DNA from: Clostridia bacterium | GTDB lineage: Bacteria; Bacillota; Clostridia; Acetivibrionales; DSM-2933 | Assembly: GCA_026418275.1 (NCBI GenBank) | Contig: JAOABQ010000050.1 | Location: 62,001 to 126,000, forward strand | Reading direction: 5' to 3' | DNA length: 64,000 bases | Part shown: in pieces, positions 54,191 to 63,520 of the stretch | Numbering within the stretch: position 1 is the first letter of the stretch | How the letters are laid out: the number at the start of each line of letters is the position of its first letter | The notes under the pieces: model-generated | Told to the model about the DNA's origin: nothing | What the model saw: only the letters and a program-made list of their open reading frames with translations | Database searches by the model: none | Made by a program: the position numbers and the translations under genes

Positions 54191-54199
54191 TGGTATGAT
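54191..54199 (+). promoter_or_regulatory. Extended -10 promoter of the two-component genes
   Basis: TGGTATGAT: a TGn extension with TATGAT, 34 bases before the response regulator ATG. The -35 is weak. Confidence 0.45.
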
Positions 54200-54232
54200 T
54201 TGAATAGAACGTGAAACTTTGGGGGGGAGATC

Positions 54233-54910
54233 ATGAGAGTTCTTATCATAGATGATGAAAAACCGCTTGTTAAAGGCCTAACGGCAAGCCTAAAGAAGGA
54301 AGGATATAGTGTACAAGCCGCTTTTGACGGCGAAGAAGCTCAGCGGTGGATTAAAATGAATCAGTTTGACATTGTGCTCCTGGATATTATGCTTCCCGGA
54401 GTGGATGGAATTACGCTTCTAAGAAGAATCCGTGAATCAAGTGATGTCCCTGTGATTATGCTGACGGCAAAGGATGATCATGCTGATATGGTATTGGGAT
54501 TGGAGCTGGGGGCGGATGATTATGTTACAAAACCTTTTAATACCCGGGTTTTAATTGCAAGAATGAAGACAGTGACAAGAAGAGGAAATAAAGGAAGCAA
54601 GGACAGCTATTTTGAATTGAAAGATATGAAAGTCGATTTTGCACTGCGGGAAGTTGTAAAAAACGGATCTGTTGTAGAACTTACCGCAAAGGAATTTGAC
54701 ATTTTGGAAATTCTCATAAAAAATAGAGGGATGGTGCTATCAAGAGAAAAAATATTTGAATTGGTGTGGAACGAACCGGATTTTGATACACGGACGGTGG
54801 ATGTACATATCAGCAATCTAAGGGAAAAGATAGAGGATGACTTGAAGAATCCTTTTTATATCCGAACCAAATGGGGAATCGGTTACTTTTTCACGAAGGA
54901 AGTTGGTTAG
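54233..54910 (+). CDS. OmpR/PhoB-type response regulator
   Basis: It has 225 residues. Receiver domain with D7/D8, D51 (LLDIMLPGVDG), a Thr in MLTAKDD and K100 (YVTKPF). The winged-helix DNA-binding domain follows (VVELTAKEFDILEILIKNRG; TVDVHISNLREKIEDD; IRTKWGIGYFF). The ribosome site is GGGGGGGAG. The sensor kinase follows at once. Confidence 0.96.
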   Translation: MRVLIIDDEKPLVKGLTASLKKEGYSVQAAFDGEEAQRWIKMNQFDIVLLDIMLPGVDGITLLRRIRESSDVPVIMLTAKDDHADMVLGLELGADDYVTKPFNTRVLIARMKTVTRRGNKGSKDSYFELKDMKVDFALREVVKNGSVVELTAKEFDILEILIKNRGMVLSREKIFELVWNEPDFDTRTVDVHISNLREKIEDDLKNPFYIRTKWGIGYFFTKEVG

Positions 54911-54914
54911 CCAT

Positions 54915-56300
54915 ATGTCAAAAAGTATAAGCTTTCGATTTGCGGTCATTTTCGGGTTGATTTTTATTATTGCAGTTACTCTTTTGGATACATCTCTAAT
55001 TATGCTCTATTACCGGCACCAGTTTAAAAAGACGGAGGAATTTTATTCATATATTGCCGGGTATGTTTCCAAAACCGCCGCGGTCAATTGGAAATTAACG
55101 AATTTTTTTAATCTATCAGAGGAAGGGAAGACCGGAAGTCCCGGTGGGCGGATACTGGTATTGAACTTAGAAAGTAAAGTAATAGCAGATAGCTTAAAGC
55201 AGTTTGAAGGTCAAATAGTTCAAAATCCTGAGACACGGGAAGCTTTATCCAAGATGCAGGTATCTGTCGGATATTACAACTATCATGGTGAAAGAATTGC
55301 CATGCTGGCCTATCCCATGCTTCGCAAAAATGTACCTTTTGGTATCGTTCTCATTTCTTATGATGTTGGGGATTTGTGGAAGGATGTATTAGGTTTTGCG
55401 TATCAAGTTGTGGGAATCTCACTGGTTGTTGTCCTGGCTGTGTTTGCCGCCTCTTACTATTTTGGAGGTAGAATCATAAAACCTGTAAAGTGCCTGACCG
55501 AAGCATCCAAAAAAATTCTTGAAGGAAAAACGGGAACAACGGTGGAAATTCTCTCAAAAGATGAAATCGGTACTTTGGCCAAAACATTTAACCGGATGAG
55601 CGAGGAGCTTCACAGGATTGAGGTGGGAAGGAAAAGGTTTGCAAGCAATATTTCCCATGAGTTAAAGACCCCCCTGGCTTCCATAAAAGCGTTGATCGAG
55701 CCTTTTATAGGAGAGAAGAATGTAGATGCCGAAGTATTAAACGAATATTTAAAAGATGTAGATAGCGAAATTGACAGGCTTACAGGCCTTGTGAAATCGT
55801 TGGTTACCGCAACACGTCTGGAAGAAATCAAGCCCCTTATTGAAAAATTGAATCTAAAGGAAGAGATTATCACGGTTTTACGGCTGTTGTCACCTCTCTT
55901 TGCTGAAAAGGAAATGAAGGTAGACCATACCTCTTCCGGGGAGATTTGGGTTTATGCGGATAAGACCATGCTCAGGGAAGTGATGATAAACCTTTTGGAT
56001 AACGCAGTAAAATACGGAAAGCAGGGGGGAGCCATCCATATATCTATGCAGCAGTCAGGTTCTGCAATTGTGTTTTCTATCCGTGATAACGGGATGGGAA
56101 TAAGTGAGCAGGATCTTCCCAACATTTTCGATAATTTTTACATGGCGGACGAGGCCAGAAAGAGCGGAATGGGGAGTGGGATCGGACTTTATATTGTAAA
56201 GCGGATTGCGGATATAAGCGGCTGGGAAATCCGGGTGCAAAGCACTTTGGGGAAGGGAAGCGAGTTTGAAGTTATAATAAAAAACTCTGCAAATCTTTAG
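54915..56300 (+). CDS. Membrane sensor histidine kinase
   Basis: It has about 461 residues. First membrane helix about 10-34, extracytoplasmic sensor about 35-160, second helix about 165-187. HAMP follows (about 190-240), then HisKA with the phospho-accepting His in SNISHELKTPLASIKAL. HATPase_c has N (MINLLDNAVKYG), G1 (IRDNGMGIS) and G2 (GMGSGIGLYIVKRIAD) boxes. The start is ATG 54915; TTG 54903 would overlap the regulator gene. Confidence 0.95.
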   Translation: MSKSISFRFAVIFGLIFIIAVTLLDTSLIMLYYRHQFKKTEEFYSYIAGYVSKTAAVNWKLTNFFNLSEEGKTGSPGGRILVLNLESKVIADSLKQFEGQIVQNPETREALSKMQVSVGYYNYHGERIAMLAYPMLRKNVPFGIVLISYDVGDLWKDVLGFAYQVVGISLVVVLAVFAASYYFGGRIIKPVKCLTEASKKILEGKTGTTVEILSKDEIGTLAKTFNRMSEELHRIEVGRKRFASNISHELKTPLASIKALIEPFIGEKNVDAEVLNEYLKDVDSEIDRLTGLVKSLVTATRLEEIKPLIEKLNLKEEIITVLRLLSPLFAEKEMKVDHTSSGEIWVYADKTMLREVMINLLDNAVKYGKQGGAIHISMQQSGSAIVFSIRDNGMGISEQDLPNIFDNFYMADEARKSGMGSGIGLYIVKRIADISGWEIRVQSTLGKGSEFEVIIKNSANL

Positions 56301-56349
56301 ACTTTCTTTACAAAGTCATGATACTTTCTTTAGTTTTTTTTCCTAGAAT
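56294..56349 (+). promoter_or_regulatory. Probable response-regulator-activated promoter
   Basis: TCTTTA occurs at 56294, 56305 and 56327, with TCATGA at 56316: four half-sites on an 11-bp period, the pattern of OmpR/PhoB-family binding. A TAGAAT (-10) is at 56344-56349 and no good -35 is present, as in activator-dependent promoters. The gene after it is the first lipoprotein of the cassette. Confidence 0.55.
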
Positions 56350-56378
56350 ACTCTTAAGAACATTAGGAGGTGTAGGAA

Positions 56379-57251
56379 ATGAAGTTGGAGCCTATTAAAA
56401 AATATAAAGCAGGGTACCCGGATCGAAGTTTTGTTTTGGAAAATCCCAGTGTGTTGAAAGTCATGCCAATGCGGTGGAAAAGCTCCGCAGCCTTGGGATT
56501 TGTGCTCTCCGGTTTGATATTGTCTACATTAACCGCATGTCAGAAGGAAGAGGACACTGTGACTGTAATGAAATCCCATAAGGTGGCACCGGTCTTTGTG
56601 TACGGAGACGGTAAGGTGAGTTATACCCATAAAAAGCCAGAGTTTAAAGAACCGGTCACCGATTGGTCGCCCATTCCAACCTTAAGCTACAGGGCAAAAT
56701 TGTCCAGGCTGGTTCAGAATTTTTTTGAGCGGCCACAGCCCATGTATGCAGGAAATTATCCAGGGGGGCTTCCCGGGAATTTTCTCGAGGAGGATTTTAT
56801 GAATGAAGCAAAGGCACTTTCCATTGTGCAAGTGGAATTGCTAAAGAACGAAATCCAATTGGGCGTAATCAATGAGACAGAAAAGGACACAGTGTCCCGA
56901 GAAGTACAAGCGAAAGATCCTATGTTTAAAAAGGGAAACCATATTTTAGAACTGGACGGATTGGACAAAAATAAAAAAATCGGTTTTGAATTCGTATCGG
57001 TGGTTGATGCGGCAGAAACCGAGGATGGGGCTGTACACATTTCACCCAATGATAAAAATTATAACGTACTGGACCTTTCAAAAACATATCGGGAGGCAAT
57101 TGTAGAGGGTACAGGAGAAACGGTAGTAGGGGTATTTTATGATCCGGGAAAGGGGCAGGAGGAAAATGGAGTGCAAAAGACCCCGGAGGAGCTTTTGAAA
57201 TTGCAGGTCAAGGACTTTGTAGACTGGCTAAAAGCCCAGGGAATAGGATGA
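56379..57251 (+). CDS. Uncharacterised lipoprotein-like protein, first gene of the radical SAM cassette
   Basis: Function not recognised. It has 290 residues, AGGAGGTG upstream. A 35-residue N-terminal stretch precedes a hydrophobic helix (about 36-53) ending in LSTLTAC, a possible lipobox with Cys54. A Gly/Pro-rich part (MYAGNYPGGLPGNF) is near residue 130. The C-terminal half has the look of a compact domain (KKIGFEFVSVVDA, TVVGVFYDP, LQVKDFVDWLKAQGIG). It may be the substrate or a partner of the adjacent radical SAM enzyme, by position only. Confidence 0.75.
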   Translation: MKLEPIKKYKAGYPDRSFVLENPSVLKVMPMRWKSSAALGFVLSGLILSTLTACQKEEDTVTVMKSHKVAPVFVYGDGKVSYTHKKPEFKEPVTDWSPIPTLSYRAKLSRLVQNFFERPQPMYAGNYPGGLPGNFLEEDFMNEAKALSIVQVELLKNEIQLGVINETEKDTVSREVQAKDPMFKKGNHILELDGLDKNKKIGFEFVSVVDAAETEDGAVHISPNDKNYNVLDLSKTYREAIVEGTGETVVGVFYDPGKGQEENGVQKTPEELLKLQVKDFVDWLKAQGIG

Positions 57252-57277
57252 GACTATTGTCGAAAGGGGGCTAAAGC

Positions 57278-58402
57278 ATGAATGTGACAATACACCTTAC
57301 CAACCGGTGCAATTTAAGCTGCAAATACTGTTACGTAGACAAAAAGAATCATCAGTCCATGAATCTGGAAAATGCTAAAAAAGCGGTTGATATGGTTATA
57401 AAAATGAGTCAAAAGCACGCAGGATTTGTTTTCTTTGGCGGTGAACCGCTGCTTATGAAAGGGCTGATATACCAAATTGTTGATTATGCCAAATTGAAAG
57501 GAAAGGAAAAAGACCTGGAGCTTAGCTTTAAAATCACAACCAACGGAATGCTTTTAGATAAAGACTTTTTGCACTATTCGGAAAAAGAAGGAATATTCAT
57601 TGCCTTAAGTCATGATGGGGTCATGGATGCCCATGATATGAACAGGATAGACAGAGAGAATAAGGGTACATATCAATGTCTTCTGCCAAAAATAAAACAA
57701 TTGCTTCATTATAAGCCCTATTCACCCGTGCTTCAGGTGGTGACACCCCAAACGGCAAAATATTTCTCAAAGTCGGTCATGCACCTTCACGATCTGGGGT
57801 TCCGATTTATTGTCCCATCGGTTAACTTTAGTGCCTGCTGGTCTGATGCCCATATGAAAGCACTTAAAAAAGAGTATGAGATTCTTGCTGATTACTATTT
57901 CGAAAAAACTTTAAGGGAAGAAAAGTTTTATTTCAGCCTTTTTGATACGAAAATCAATTCCTATATCGATTTGAATAAAAAATGCTCGGAAAGCTGTGAT
58001 CTGGGGAAAAGCCAGATTTCAATAGCGCCCGACGGAGCAATTTATCCCTGTGTACAGTTTGTGGGAGATGAGAAGTATAAGATAGGACATGTTGATGAAG
58101 GGATCAATAGGTTTAAAAGGGATGATATCAACTTGCAGAGTAAGGAAAAAAGGGAGCCCTGTGATGGTTGTGTGCTTAAGAAACGGTGTGCAAGCGCCTG
58201 TGCATGTCTTAATAAACAAATAACCGGAAGCCCCAATACCGTATCTCCGGTTTTATGTTCCCACGAACGGGTTCTGATACCCATTGCAGACCGGCTGGCA
58301 GAAAAGCTCTATAAAAGAAGAAATGCAATGTTTATTCAAAAGCATTATAATAAAATGTATCCTGTGATTTCCTTGGTAGAGGATGAAGCTCTTCGTAGGT
58401 GA
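57278..58402 (+). CDS. Radical SAM/SPASM protein, candidate peptide or protein maturase
   Basis: It has 374 residues. The radical SAM cluster is CNLSCKYC (C11, C15, C18) and the SAM motif is FFGGEPLLM (about 52-60). The C-terminal SPASM-like region carries CSESCDLGKSQISIAPDGAI, CVQF, CDGCVLKKRCASACAC and a last VLCSHE, enough Cys for two auxiliary clusters. Enzymes of this class modify peptides or act as sulfatase-type maturases. No short precursor gene stands beside it. Confidence 0.9.
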   Translation: MNVTIHLTNRCNLSCKYCYVDKKNHQSMNLENAKKAVDMVIKMSQKHAGFVFFGGEPLLMKGLIYQIVDYAKLKGKEKDLELSFKITTNGMLLDKDFLHYSEKEGIFIALSHDGVMDAHDMNRIDRENKGTYQCLLPKIKQLLHYKPYSPVLQVVTPQTAKYFSKSVMHLHDLGFRFIVPSVNFSACWSDAHMKALKKEYEILADYYFEKTLREEKFYFSLFDTKINSYIDLNKKCSESCDLGKSQISIAPDGAIYPCVQFVGDEKYKIGHVDEGINRFKRDDINLQSKEKREPCDGCVLKKRCASACACLNKQITGSPNTVSPVLCSHERVLIPIADRLAEKLYKRRNAMFIQKHYNKMYPVISLVEDEALRR

Positions 58403-58494
58403 AAGCTTTGAGCAATAGGTGAGAAATGTTATAATCATATAAGATACATATTGGTTGTATCGTCTGCGATTTATAAGAAGATATGGTGATAGAT

Positions 58495-59673
58495 ATGTTA
58501 AAAAAAACGATAGTTTTAATTGGGTTAGTTTTTATGCTGCTTGCTGTTGCAGGCTGTGAGCGTCGTCTTATGGCAGGGGATGTGGTTGTTTTGCCCGGAC
58601 ACAATCCGGAAATTTCTAAGAGTGCTACAGTACCAGAGATTCAAATGAGCGGCCCGGGAAGCTGGAACCATTCAAATGGGATTGCAGCGGTCCAGGATAT
58701 GAGAAATACAGCGGGATTGGGCAATGCAAGCAATTTCTATTACAGTCCTCCCGGGAAGGTGCTTGACAAGCTTCCTCAAGATGTGAAATGGCTGGATTTT
58801 GAGGTTGCTGACAGATTCATTTATCTCATTGGATGTACAGGGAAACTGGAGAATGGTGTAGAGGTAGGAAACGAAATTTTAATGTATGATGTTGATGGTC
58901 AACAGCCCATAAAGTCTATGGGCGAAAAGGGACAAAAGTATGTTTCCATGTCGTATTATAATGGATTACTCTATGTCTATGAGATTGAGAAGGGTGAACT
59001 TTATGTATACATGCAGGATGGAAGTTTAAAGGAGAGGGTGAAACTTGAAAAAGGGCTTCCCTGTTCGAAAATGGTCTTCTCAAAAAATGGTTGGCTTTTA
59101 ATGATGGCATCTTATTATGGAAAATCAAAAATTCTTGTATATGACAATGAATTCAAGCAGTCAGGGGAAATTAACCCTTCTGATTTGACGGAACATATGC
59201 AGCTGATTTCCTTGGAGGACAGGAAGGAATCCCCGGATATAAGGGATTTTGATATCTACAATGAGCATAGTGTGCTTATCAAAGCGTCTCCAAACAGGCT
59301 TTTACTTTATAACTTCAAAGAGAGTAAGGTAGTGAAAATAAGTTATTTAAAGGATGATGCCGGACTTATTTCCTTTGACTCTCACGTTTTATATTCCACC
59401 TCAGAAGCCAGACTTGGTATTTTTGCAAACAATATCAATCAAGTCCCATATGTAGGAACTCCTGAAGCATTAGACCGGATGCTGATCAATAGCAGTTTCC
59501 CATGGAAAATAGAGGATGACGCATTGGGAGAGTGGAGGCTAAGACCCATTGATTTGCCTGTTAGCGGCCTTAATACGGTACATCAAAAAATAAAGTGCAG
59601 AGGGAGCTTTGTTTATTTGCTGGATTATAAAATGGATAGTGACGGGTCTTTGGTAATTAGAGTCAGTAAGTAA
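58495..59673 (+). CDS. Lipoprotein with beta-propeller-like repeats
   Basis: It has 392 residues from ATG 58495 (ATG 58483 also possible). The signal peptide is KKTIVLIGLVFMLLAVAGC with a clear lipobox (LAVAGC). The rest shows repeated beta-strand blocks of about 40-50 residues (WLDFEVADRFIYLIGC; YVSMSYYNGLLYVYE; LMMASYYGKSKILVYDN), as in propeller folds. Function unknown; probably extracytoplasmic partner of the cassette. Confidence 0.8.
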   Translation: MLKKTIVLIGLVFMLLAVAGCERRLMAGDVVVLPGHNPEISKSATVPEIQMSGPGSWNHSNGIAAVQDMRNTAGLGNASNFYYSPPGKVLDKLPQDVKWLDFEVADRFIYLIGCTGKLENGVEVGNEILMYDVDGQQPIKSMGEKGQKYVSMSYYNGLLYVYEIEKGELYVYMQDGSLKERVKLEKGLPCSKMVFSKNGWLLMMASYYGKSKILVYDNEFKQSGEINPSDLTEHMQLISLEDRKESPDIRDFDIYNEHSVLIKASPNRLLLYNFKESKVVKISYLKDDAGLISFDSHVLYSTSEARLGIFANNINQVPYVGTPEALDRMLINSSFPWKIEDDALGEWRLRPIDLPVSGLNTVHQKIKCRGSFVYLLDYKMDSDGSLVIRVSK

Positions 59674-59763
59674 AAGATAATAGGATATTGAATTGCACAG
59701 AGCATGAAACCACGAATATATTGATTATAGCGAAGGACTTCTTAAAATTAAGCAGGTAGAGAA

Positions 59764-60966
59764 ATGGGCAATCACACCGAAAGAAATTGGACAGTACTCA
59801 TTTATGCCAACGGAAATAATGAATTGGAGCCGGAAGTCTATAAGGCATTTAAGGATTTGGAGAGGGCTTCTTTTGGTAAGGATGTAGCTTTCGCAATGGA
59901 GATCGGGCGGGAGGACAGGGAAGTTGCGAGGATTATTAGGCCGTACGAAAAAATCCCTCATGAAAAAGACATATGGACCGGAGTTCGAAGATATGAATTT
60001 AGCCAAAGGGGAGCCCAATTGGTGAATGAACTTGGAAAAGTAAACATGGCAGACCCTGAAAGTTTGTATGCTTTCATAAAGTGGGGGATGGAACGAAAAC
60101 CGGCAAAACACTATATGCTTGTTATCGGCGGCCATGGTGCTTGTTATGTGGGCGTAATGACCGACTTGAGCCAGGAGAAACCCTATATCATGAAAACTGT
60201 TGAGATGTGCGGTGTCATCAATCGAATTTATAAGGATACAGGCAATTTTATTGATATACTTTTACTGGATGCGTGCTATATGAACTATATCGAAGTAATG
60301 TATGAGTTGGGGGTAGAGCCTGAGCCTGCTGTTCGATATGTCTTGACCTATATGGGTGAGGGGCCTTTTGAGGGGATGCCCTATGATAAAATAGTAAACA
60401 TAATAGAAAACTTACCTAATAACGAAAGCAGTAAGGTACTTCTTAAAAAAATGATTGATACGGTAAACCTTAATCTTGCTGCATTTCATATTAACCCTCC
60501 TGTGCTCAAGGAAATTAAAAGACTTTACAGCTTCATTGCAAAAAAGGTGATTGATTCAGGATGGGTGGGAACTGTAAATCCTGAAAGAATTGTGCAAAAG
60601 TTAGAGAATTTTATGCCTTGGTATAACGAAGCCAGGGAACTTCGAGGAAAGATAGAGTCTGTTGTTGTTTACAGAGAAAAAAGTAATGCATGCAGTTTCC
60701 CCTTAAATATCATCTCTTTTGAATTAAAAGGCTTAATGGAGGAGTATTTGCGGTTTGGTTTTACGAAAGAAAATGACTGGGTGAGGCTGGTTTATAGAAA
60801 CAAACGCTATTGTTCCAGTAAGTGTATCGGTAAAAAAGACAGTATCCGTGAAAAGGAAGATGAGCTGATTCTTTTTATTCTGCCTTTAAACCCAGGCATG
60901 GATTTAAAGGCGACGAAGAGTATTTATGATAAGCTTATAGCATATAAGGGCTGGAGACTAAAGTGA
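59764..60966 (+). CDS. Clostripain-type (C11) cysteine peptidase
   Basis: It has 400 residues. The catalytic dyad is in VIGGHGACYVG (His) and ILLLDACYMNYIEVMYEL (Cys), each after a hydrophobic strand, as in clan CD enzymes. The opening WTVLIYANGNNELEPEV is typical of C11. No signal peptide is visible, so the enzyme is probably cytoplasmic, unlike secreted clostripain. A role in trimming a modified product is inferred from position. Confidence 0.9.
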   Translation: MGNHTERNWTVLIYANGNNELEPEVYKAFKDLERASFGKDVAFAMEIGREDREVARIIRPYEKIPHEKDIWTGVRRYEFSQRGAQLVNELGKVNMADPESLYAFIKWGMERKPAKHYMLVIGGHGACYVGVMTDLSQEKPYIMKTVEMCGVINRIYKDTGNFIDILLLDACYMNYIEVMYELGVEPEPAVRYVLTYMGEGPFEGMPYDKIVNIIENLPNNESSKVLLKKMIDTVNLNLAAFHINPPVLKEIKRLYSFIAKKVIDSGWVGTVNPERIVQKLENFMPWYNEARELRGKIESVVVYREKSNACSFPLNIISFELKGLMEEYLRFGFTKENDWVRLVYRNKRYCSSKCIGKKDSIREKEDELILFILPLNPGMDLKATKSIYDKLIAYKGWRLK

Positions 60967-60996
60967 ATTTTATGAAACGTTAAGGAGACAGGCCGT

Positions 60997-61776
60997 ATGA
61001 TCATAGGTCCTTTACAAATGAATGTCATAAAAAATGATAAGGTCGGAAATTTGAATACCGTTGAGAAGCTCATCAATAATTCCGTTGATTTAGTGGTTTT
61101 GCCGGAGTTGTTCTCAACCGGTTATTATTTCGATACAAAAAATCAATTGGTAGAGATAGCAGAAGAGATACCTGACGGATATACAACCAAAAGGCTTTGT
61201 GAAATTGCAAAAACAGCAAATTGTCATTTGGTTGGAGCTATTATAGAAAAAGAAAATGATCAGCTTTACATTGCGGCCATCATTGCAGGACCCTCTGGAT
61301 ATATTGGAAAGCAAAGGAAAAGACATCTTACAAATCATGAACTCAATTTTTTTTCCTGTGGGAAAACATCACACGTCTTTGATATAAAGGGCTGCAAGGT
61401 TGGGGTTGTAATCTGCTTAGAAGGCTGGTTCCCGGAGAGCACCAGAGAATTAATGTTAAAAGGAGCACAAATCATTTGTCATTCGATGCTAACATGCCAG
61501 GAAAGAACTCTTGATATCATGAGAATCCGTGCCATCGAAAACAAAGCGTACGTAATTGTTGCAAATAGCATAAGTACTGAGCAGCACCATAATGAGCTGA
61601 TCACCTTTAGGGGAGACAGTAGAGTAATCCATTATAATGGTAACGTTTTAGTCAATGCAGGACAGGAAGAAAAGCTTATTACGGTAGAGGTGGATGAAAA
61701 TAGTACAATTCATAAGGATTTAGAAGATTGCAAGGATTTGGTTTCAGAAGTGAAAAAGCATAAATACTTGGAATAG
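60997..61776 (+). CDS. Carbon-nitrogen hydrolase (nitrilase superfamily)
   Basis: It has 259 residues. The Glu-Lys-Cys triad can be placed: LVVLPELFSTGY (Glu), a Lys in GKQRKRHLTNHE, and VVICLEGWFPE (Cys). These enzymes hydrolyse amides or nitriles or carry out N-acyl transfer; the substrate cannot be read here. It is the last gene of the cassette, 30 bases after the peptidase. Confidence 0.92.
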   Translation: MIIGPLQMNVIKNDKVGNLNTVEKLINNSVDLVVLPELFSTGYYFDTKNQLVEIAEEIPDGYTTKRLCEIAKTANCHLVGAIIEKENDQLYIAAIIAGPSGYIGKQRKRHLTNHELNFFSCGKTSHVFDIKGCKVGVVICLEGWFPESTRELMLKGAQIICHSMLTCQERTLDIMRIRAIENKAYVIVANSISTEQHHNELITFRGDSRVIHYNGNVLVNAGQEEKLITVEVDENSTIHKDLEDCKDLVSEVKKHKYLE

Positions 61777-61860
61777 TTTATATATTTTTATGGATAATAA
61801 GGCTGTCAAACAGCTAAATGATTACGTTTATATTGTAATAACTCTACTTTTCAGTTAATA

Positions 61861-61885
61861 TTATGTAAGGAGTTTTTTTACATAA
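61861..61885. promoter_or_regulatory. Inverted repeat before the alcohol dehydrogenase gene
   Basis: TTATGTAA and TTACATAA are separated by nine bases, about 60 bases before the ATG. It could be an operator; it does not match a Rex site. Confidence 0.35.
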
Positions 61886-61942
61886 GGCATAGTATTATTC
61901 TTTTTAAAATACCCAAAAAACTAATTTAGTGAGGTGTTTCAT

Positions 61943-63142
61943 ATGTGGGAACAAAGTATTGATATTTATGACATCAAGGAAATTAGATCAAGATCAATCG
62001 TTTACCTTGGTGTAGGTGCAATCAAAAAGATTGGGGATATTTGCACCAACTTAAAAAATCAAGGTATTAATAAAATGGTAGTCGTAACGGGAAAAAGCGC
62101 CTATAAGATAACAGGTGCATGGGACTATGTGACTAGGGCATTTGAAGAGAACGGAATAAATTATGTATTATATGATGGCATCACACCAAACCCTACCGTT
62201 GATCAGGTTGACGAGGCTACAAAACTTGCATTGGATTTTGGTGCACAAGCCGTTTTGTCAATTGGCGGCGGAAGCCCTATTGATGCGGCAAAAAGCGTCG
62301 CTATTCTAATGCAATATCCTGAGAAAAATGCTCGTGACTTATATCTATATAGCTTTACTCCTGAGAAGGCACTACCCATTATAACCATCAATCTGACACA
62401 TGGAACGGGCACAGAAATTGATAGGTTTGCAGTTGTAAGTATACCTGAAAAAGAGTACAAACCTGCAATAGCCTATGACTTTATATACCCTTTATATTCA
62501 ATTGACGATCCCGCATTGATAACCATGCTTCCGGAAGATCAGACAGTTTACGTATCCGTTGATGCAGTAAACCATGTTATTGAAGCTGCAACAACAAAAA
62601 TAACCAGTCCCATATCCATACTTACCGCGCAAGAAACTATCAGGCTGGTTGCAAAATATCTTCCTATCGCAAAGATGAACCCGGAAGACCTTACTGCCAG
62701 GTATTATCTACTTTACGCCTCTATGATTGCCGGGATGAGTTTTGACAATAGCCTTCTTCATTTTACCCACGCACTCGAGCATCCTTTGAGTGGTGTAAAA
62801 CCGGATTTGGCTCACGGACTTGGGCTTGGACTCTTACTCCCCTCGGTCGTAAAACAAATTTATACATCAAAAGCTGCTATCTTAGCTGACATTTTGGCTC
62901 CGATTGTTCCCGGTTTAAAAGGAGTACCGGATGAAGCTGATAAAGCCTGTGAAGGAATCAGGAACTGGCTATCGGAGATGGGAATCAAACCTGGATTAAG
63001 GGCTGAAGGATATTGCGAAGCCGATCTGGATAAATTAACAGAGCTTGCCTTCGAAACCCCATGTCTTGGGTTGTTGCTCAGTATGGCTCCCATTGAAGCC
63101 ACAAAGGATGTCGTTAAGGAGATTTACAGGAACGCACTATAG
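61943..63142 (+). CDS. Iron-type (group III) alcohol dehydrogenase
   Basis: NAD(P)H-dependent reductase of aldehydes or alcohols. It has 399 residues from ATG 61943 (GAGGTG upstream). The coenzyme loop is VLSIGGGSPIDAAKSVA. Metal ligands lie in a conserved Asp/His set: NHVIEAATT, FTHALEHPLSG and LAHGLGLGLLLP. Substrate and metal cannot be fixed from sequence. It is monocistronic, with a terminator behind it. Confidence 0.93.
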   Translation: MWEQSIDIYDIKEIRSRSIVYLGVGAIKKIGDICTNLKNQGINKMVVVTGKSAYKITGAWDYVTRAFEENGINYVLYDGITPNPTVDQVDEATKLALDFGAQAVLSIGGGSPIDAAKSVAILMQYPEKNARDLYLYSFTPEKALPIITINLTHGTGTEIDRFAVVSIPEKEYKPAIAYDFIYPLYSIDDPALITMLPEDQTVYVSVDAVNHVIEAATTKITSPISILTAQETIRLVAKYLPIAKMNPEDLTARYYLLYASMIAGMSFDNSLLHFTHALEHPLSGVKPDLAHGLGLGLLLPSVVKQIYTSKAAILADILAPIVPGLKGVPDEADKACEGIRNWLSEMGIKPGLRAEGYCEADLDKLTELAFETPCLGLLLSMAPIEATKDVVKEIYRNAL

Positions 63143-63215
63143 CCGCAGCTACTGAGGTATATCCTTTTTGATGGGGCAATAGGAGTATGGTTAACGTTTG
63201 TTAAACGAGAGAAAC

Positions 63216-63261
63216 AAAAATATCCATTTGGCTGAAGAAATGGCCGGATGGATATTTTTAT
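63216..63261 (+). terminator. Terminator after the alcohol dehydrogenase gene
   Basis: AAAAATATCCAT and ATGGATATTTTT, with TGGC/GGCC-type pairs inside, form a long A/T-flanked stem that can work in both directions. Confidence 0.85.
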
Positions 63262-63520
63262 TTATAAAGACACTGCAAAAAGGGTGTATACATAGGAAAC
63301 CGGCAATTATAAAGGATGAATGGGTGATTGACTATATAGATAAATATGCCAAAGGAATATAGTAAATAACAACTTCCACAATTGTTATTTGGATGTTTTT
63401 CTCATAGCATATTAATAGGGATAGCTATCCAAAACAGAGAGAGATAAAAGCTTTATGCTAATGTACCGTTTATTTAAGGATGGTACGAACTGAATTTATT
63501 ATTTAAGGAGGATTTAAGGT
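63262..63520 (+). other. Leader of the secreted protein gene
   Basis: No convincing gene. A second hairpin (AAATAACAA/TTGTTATTT, 63364-63390) is present. A frame ending at about 63360 (PAIIKDEWVIDYIDKYAKGI) looks like the end of a lost gene but has no usable start. AAGGAGGAT (63506-63514) serves the next gene. Confidence 0.4.

Noticed and set aside
63239..63360. 40-codon frame ending DEWVIDYIDKYAKGI
   Set aside because: Its start lies inside the alcohol dehydrogenase terminator and has no ribosome site; perhaps gene debris, not a gene.
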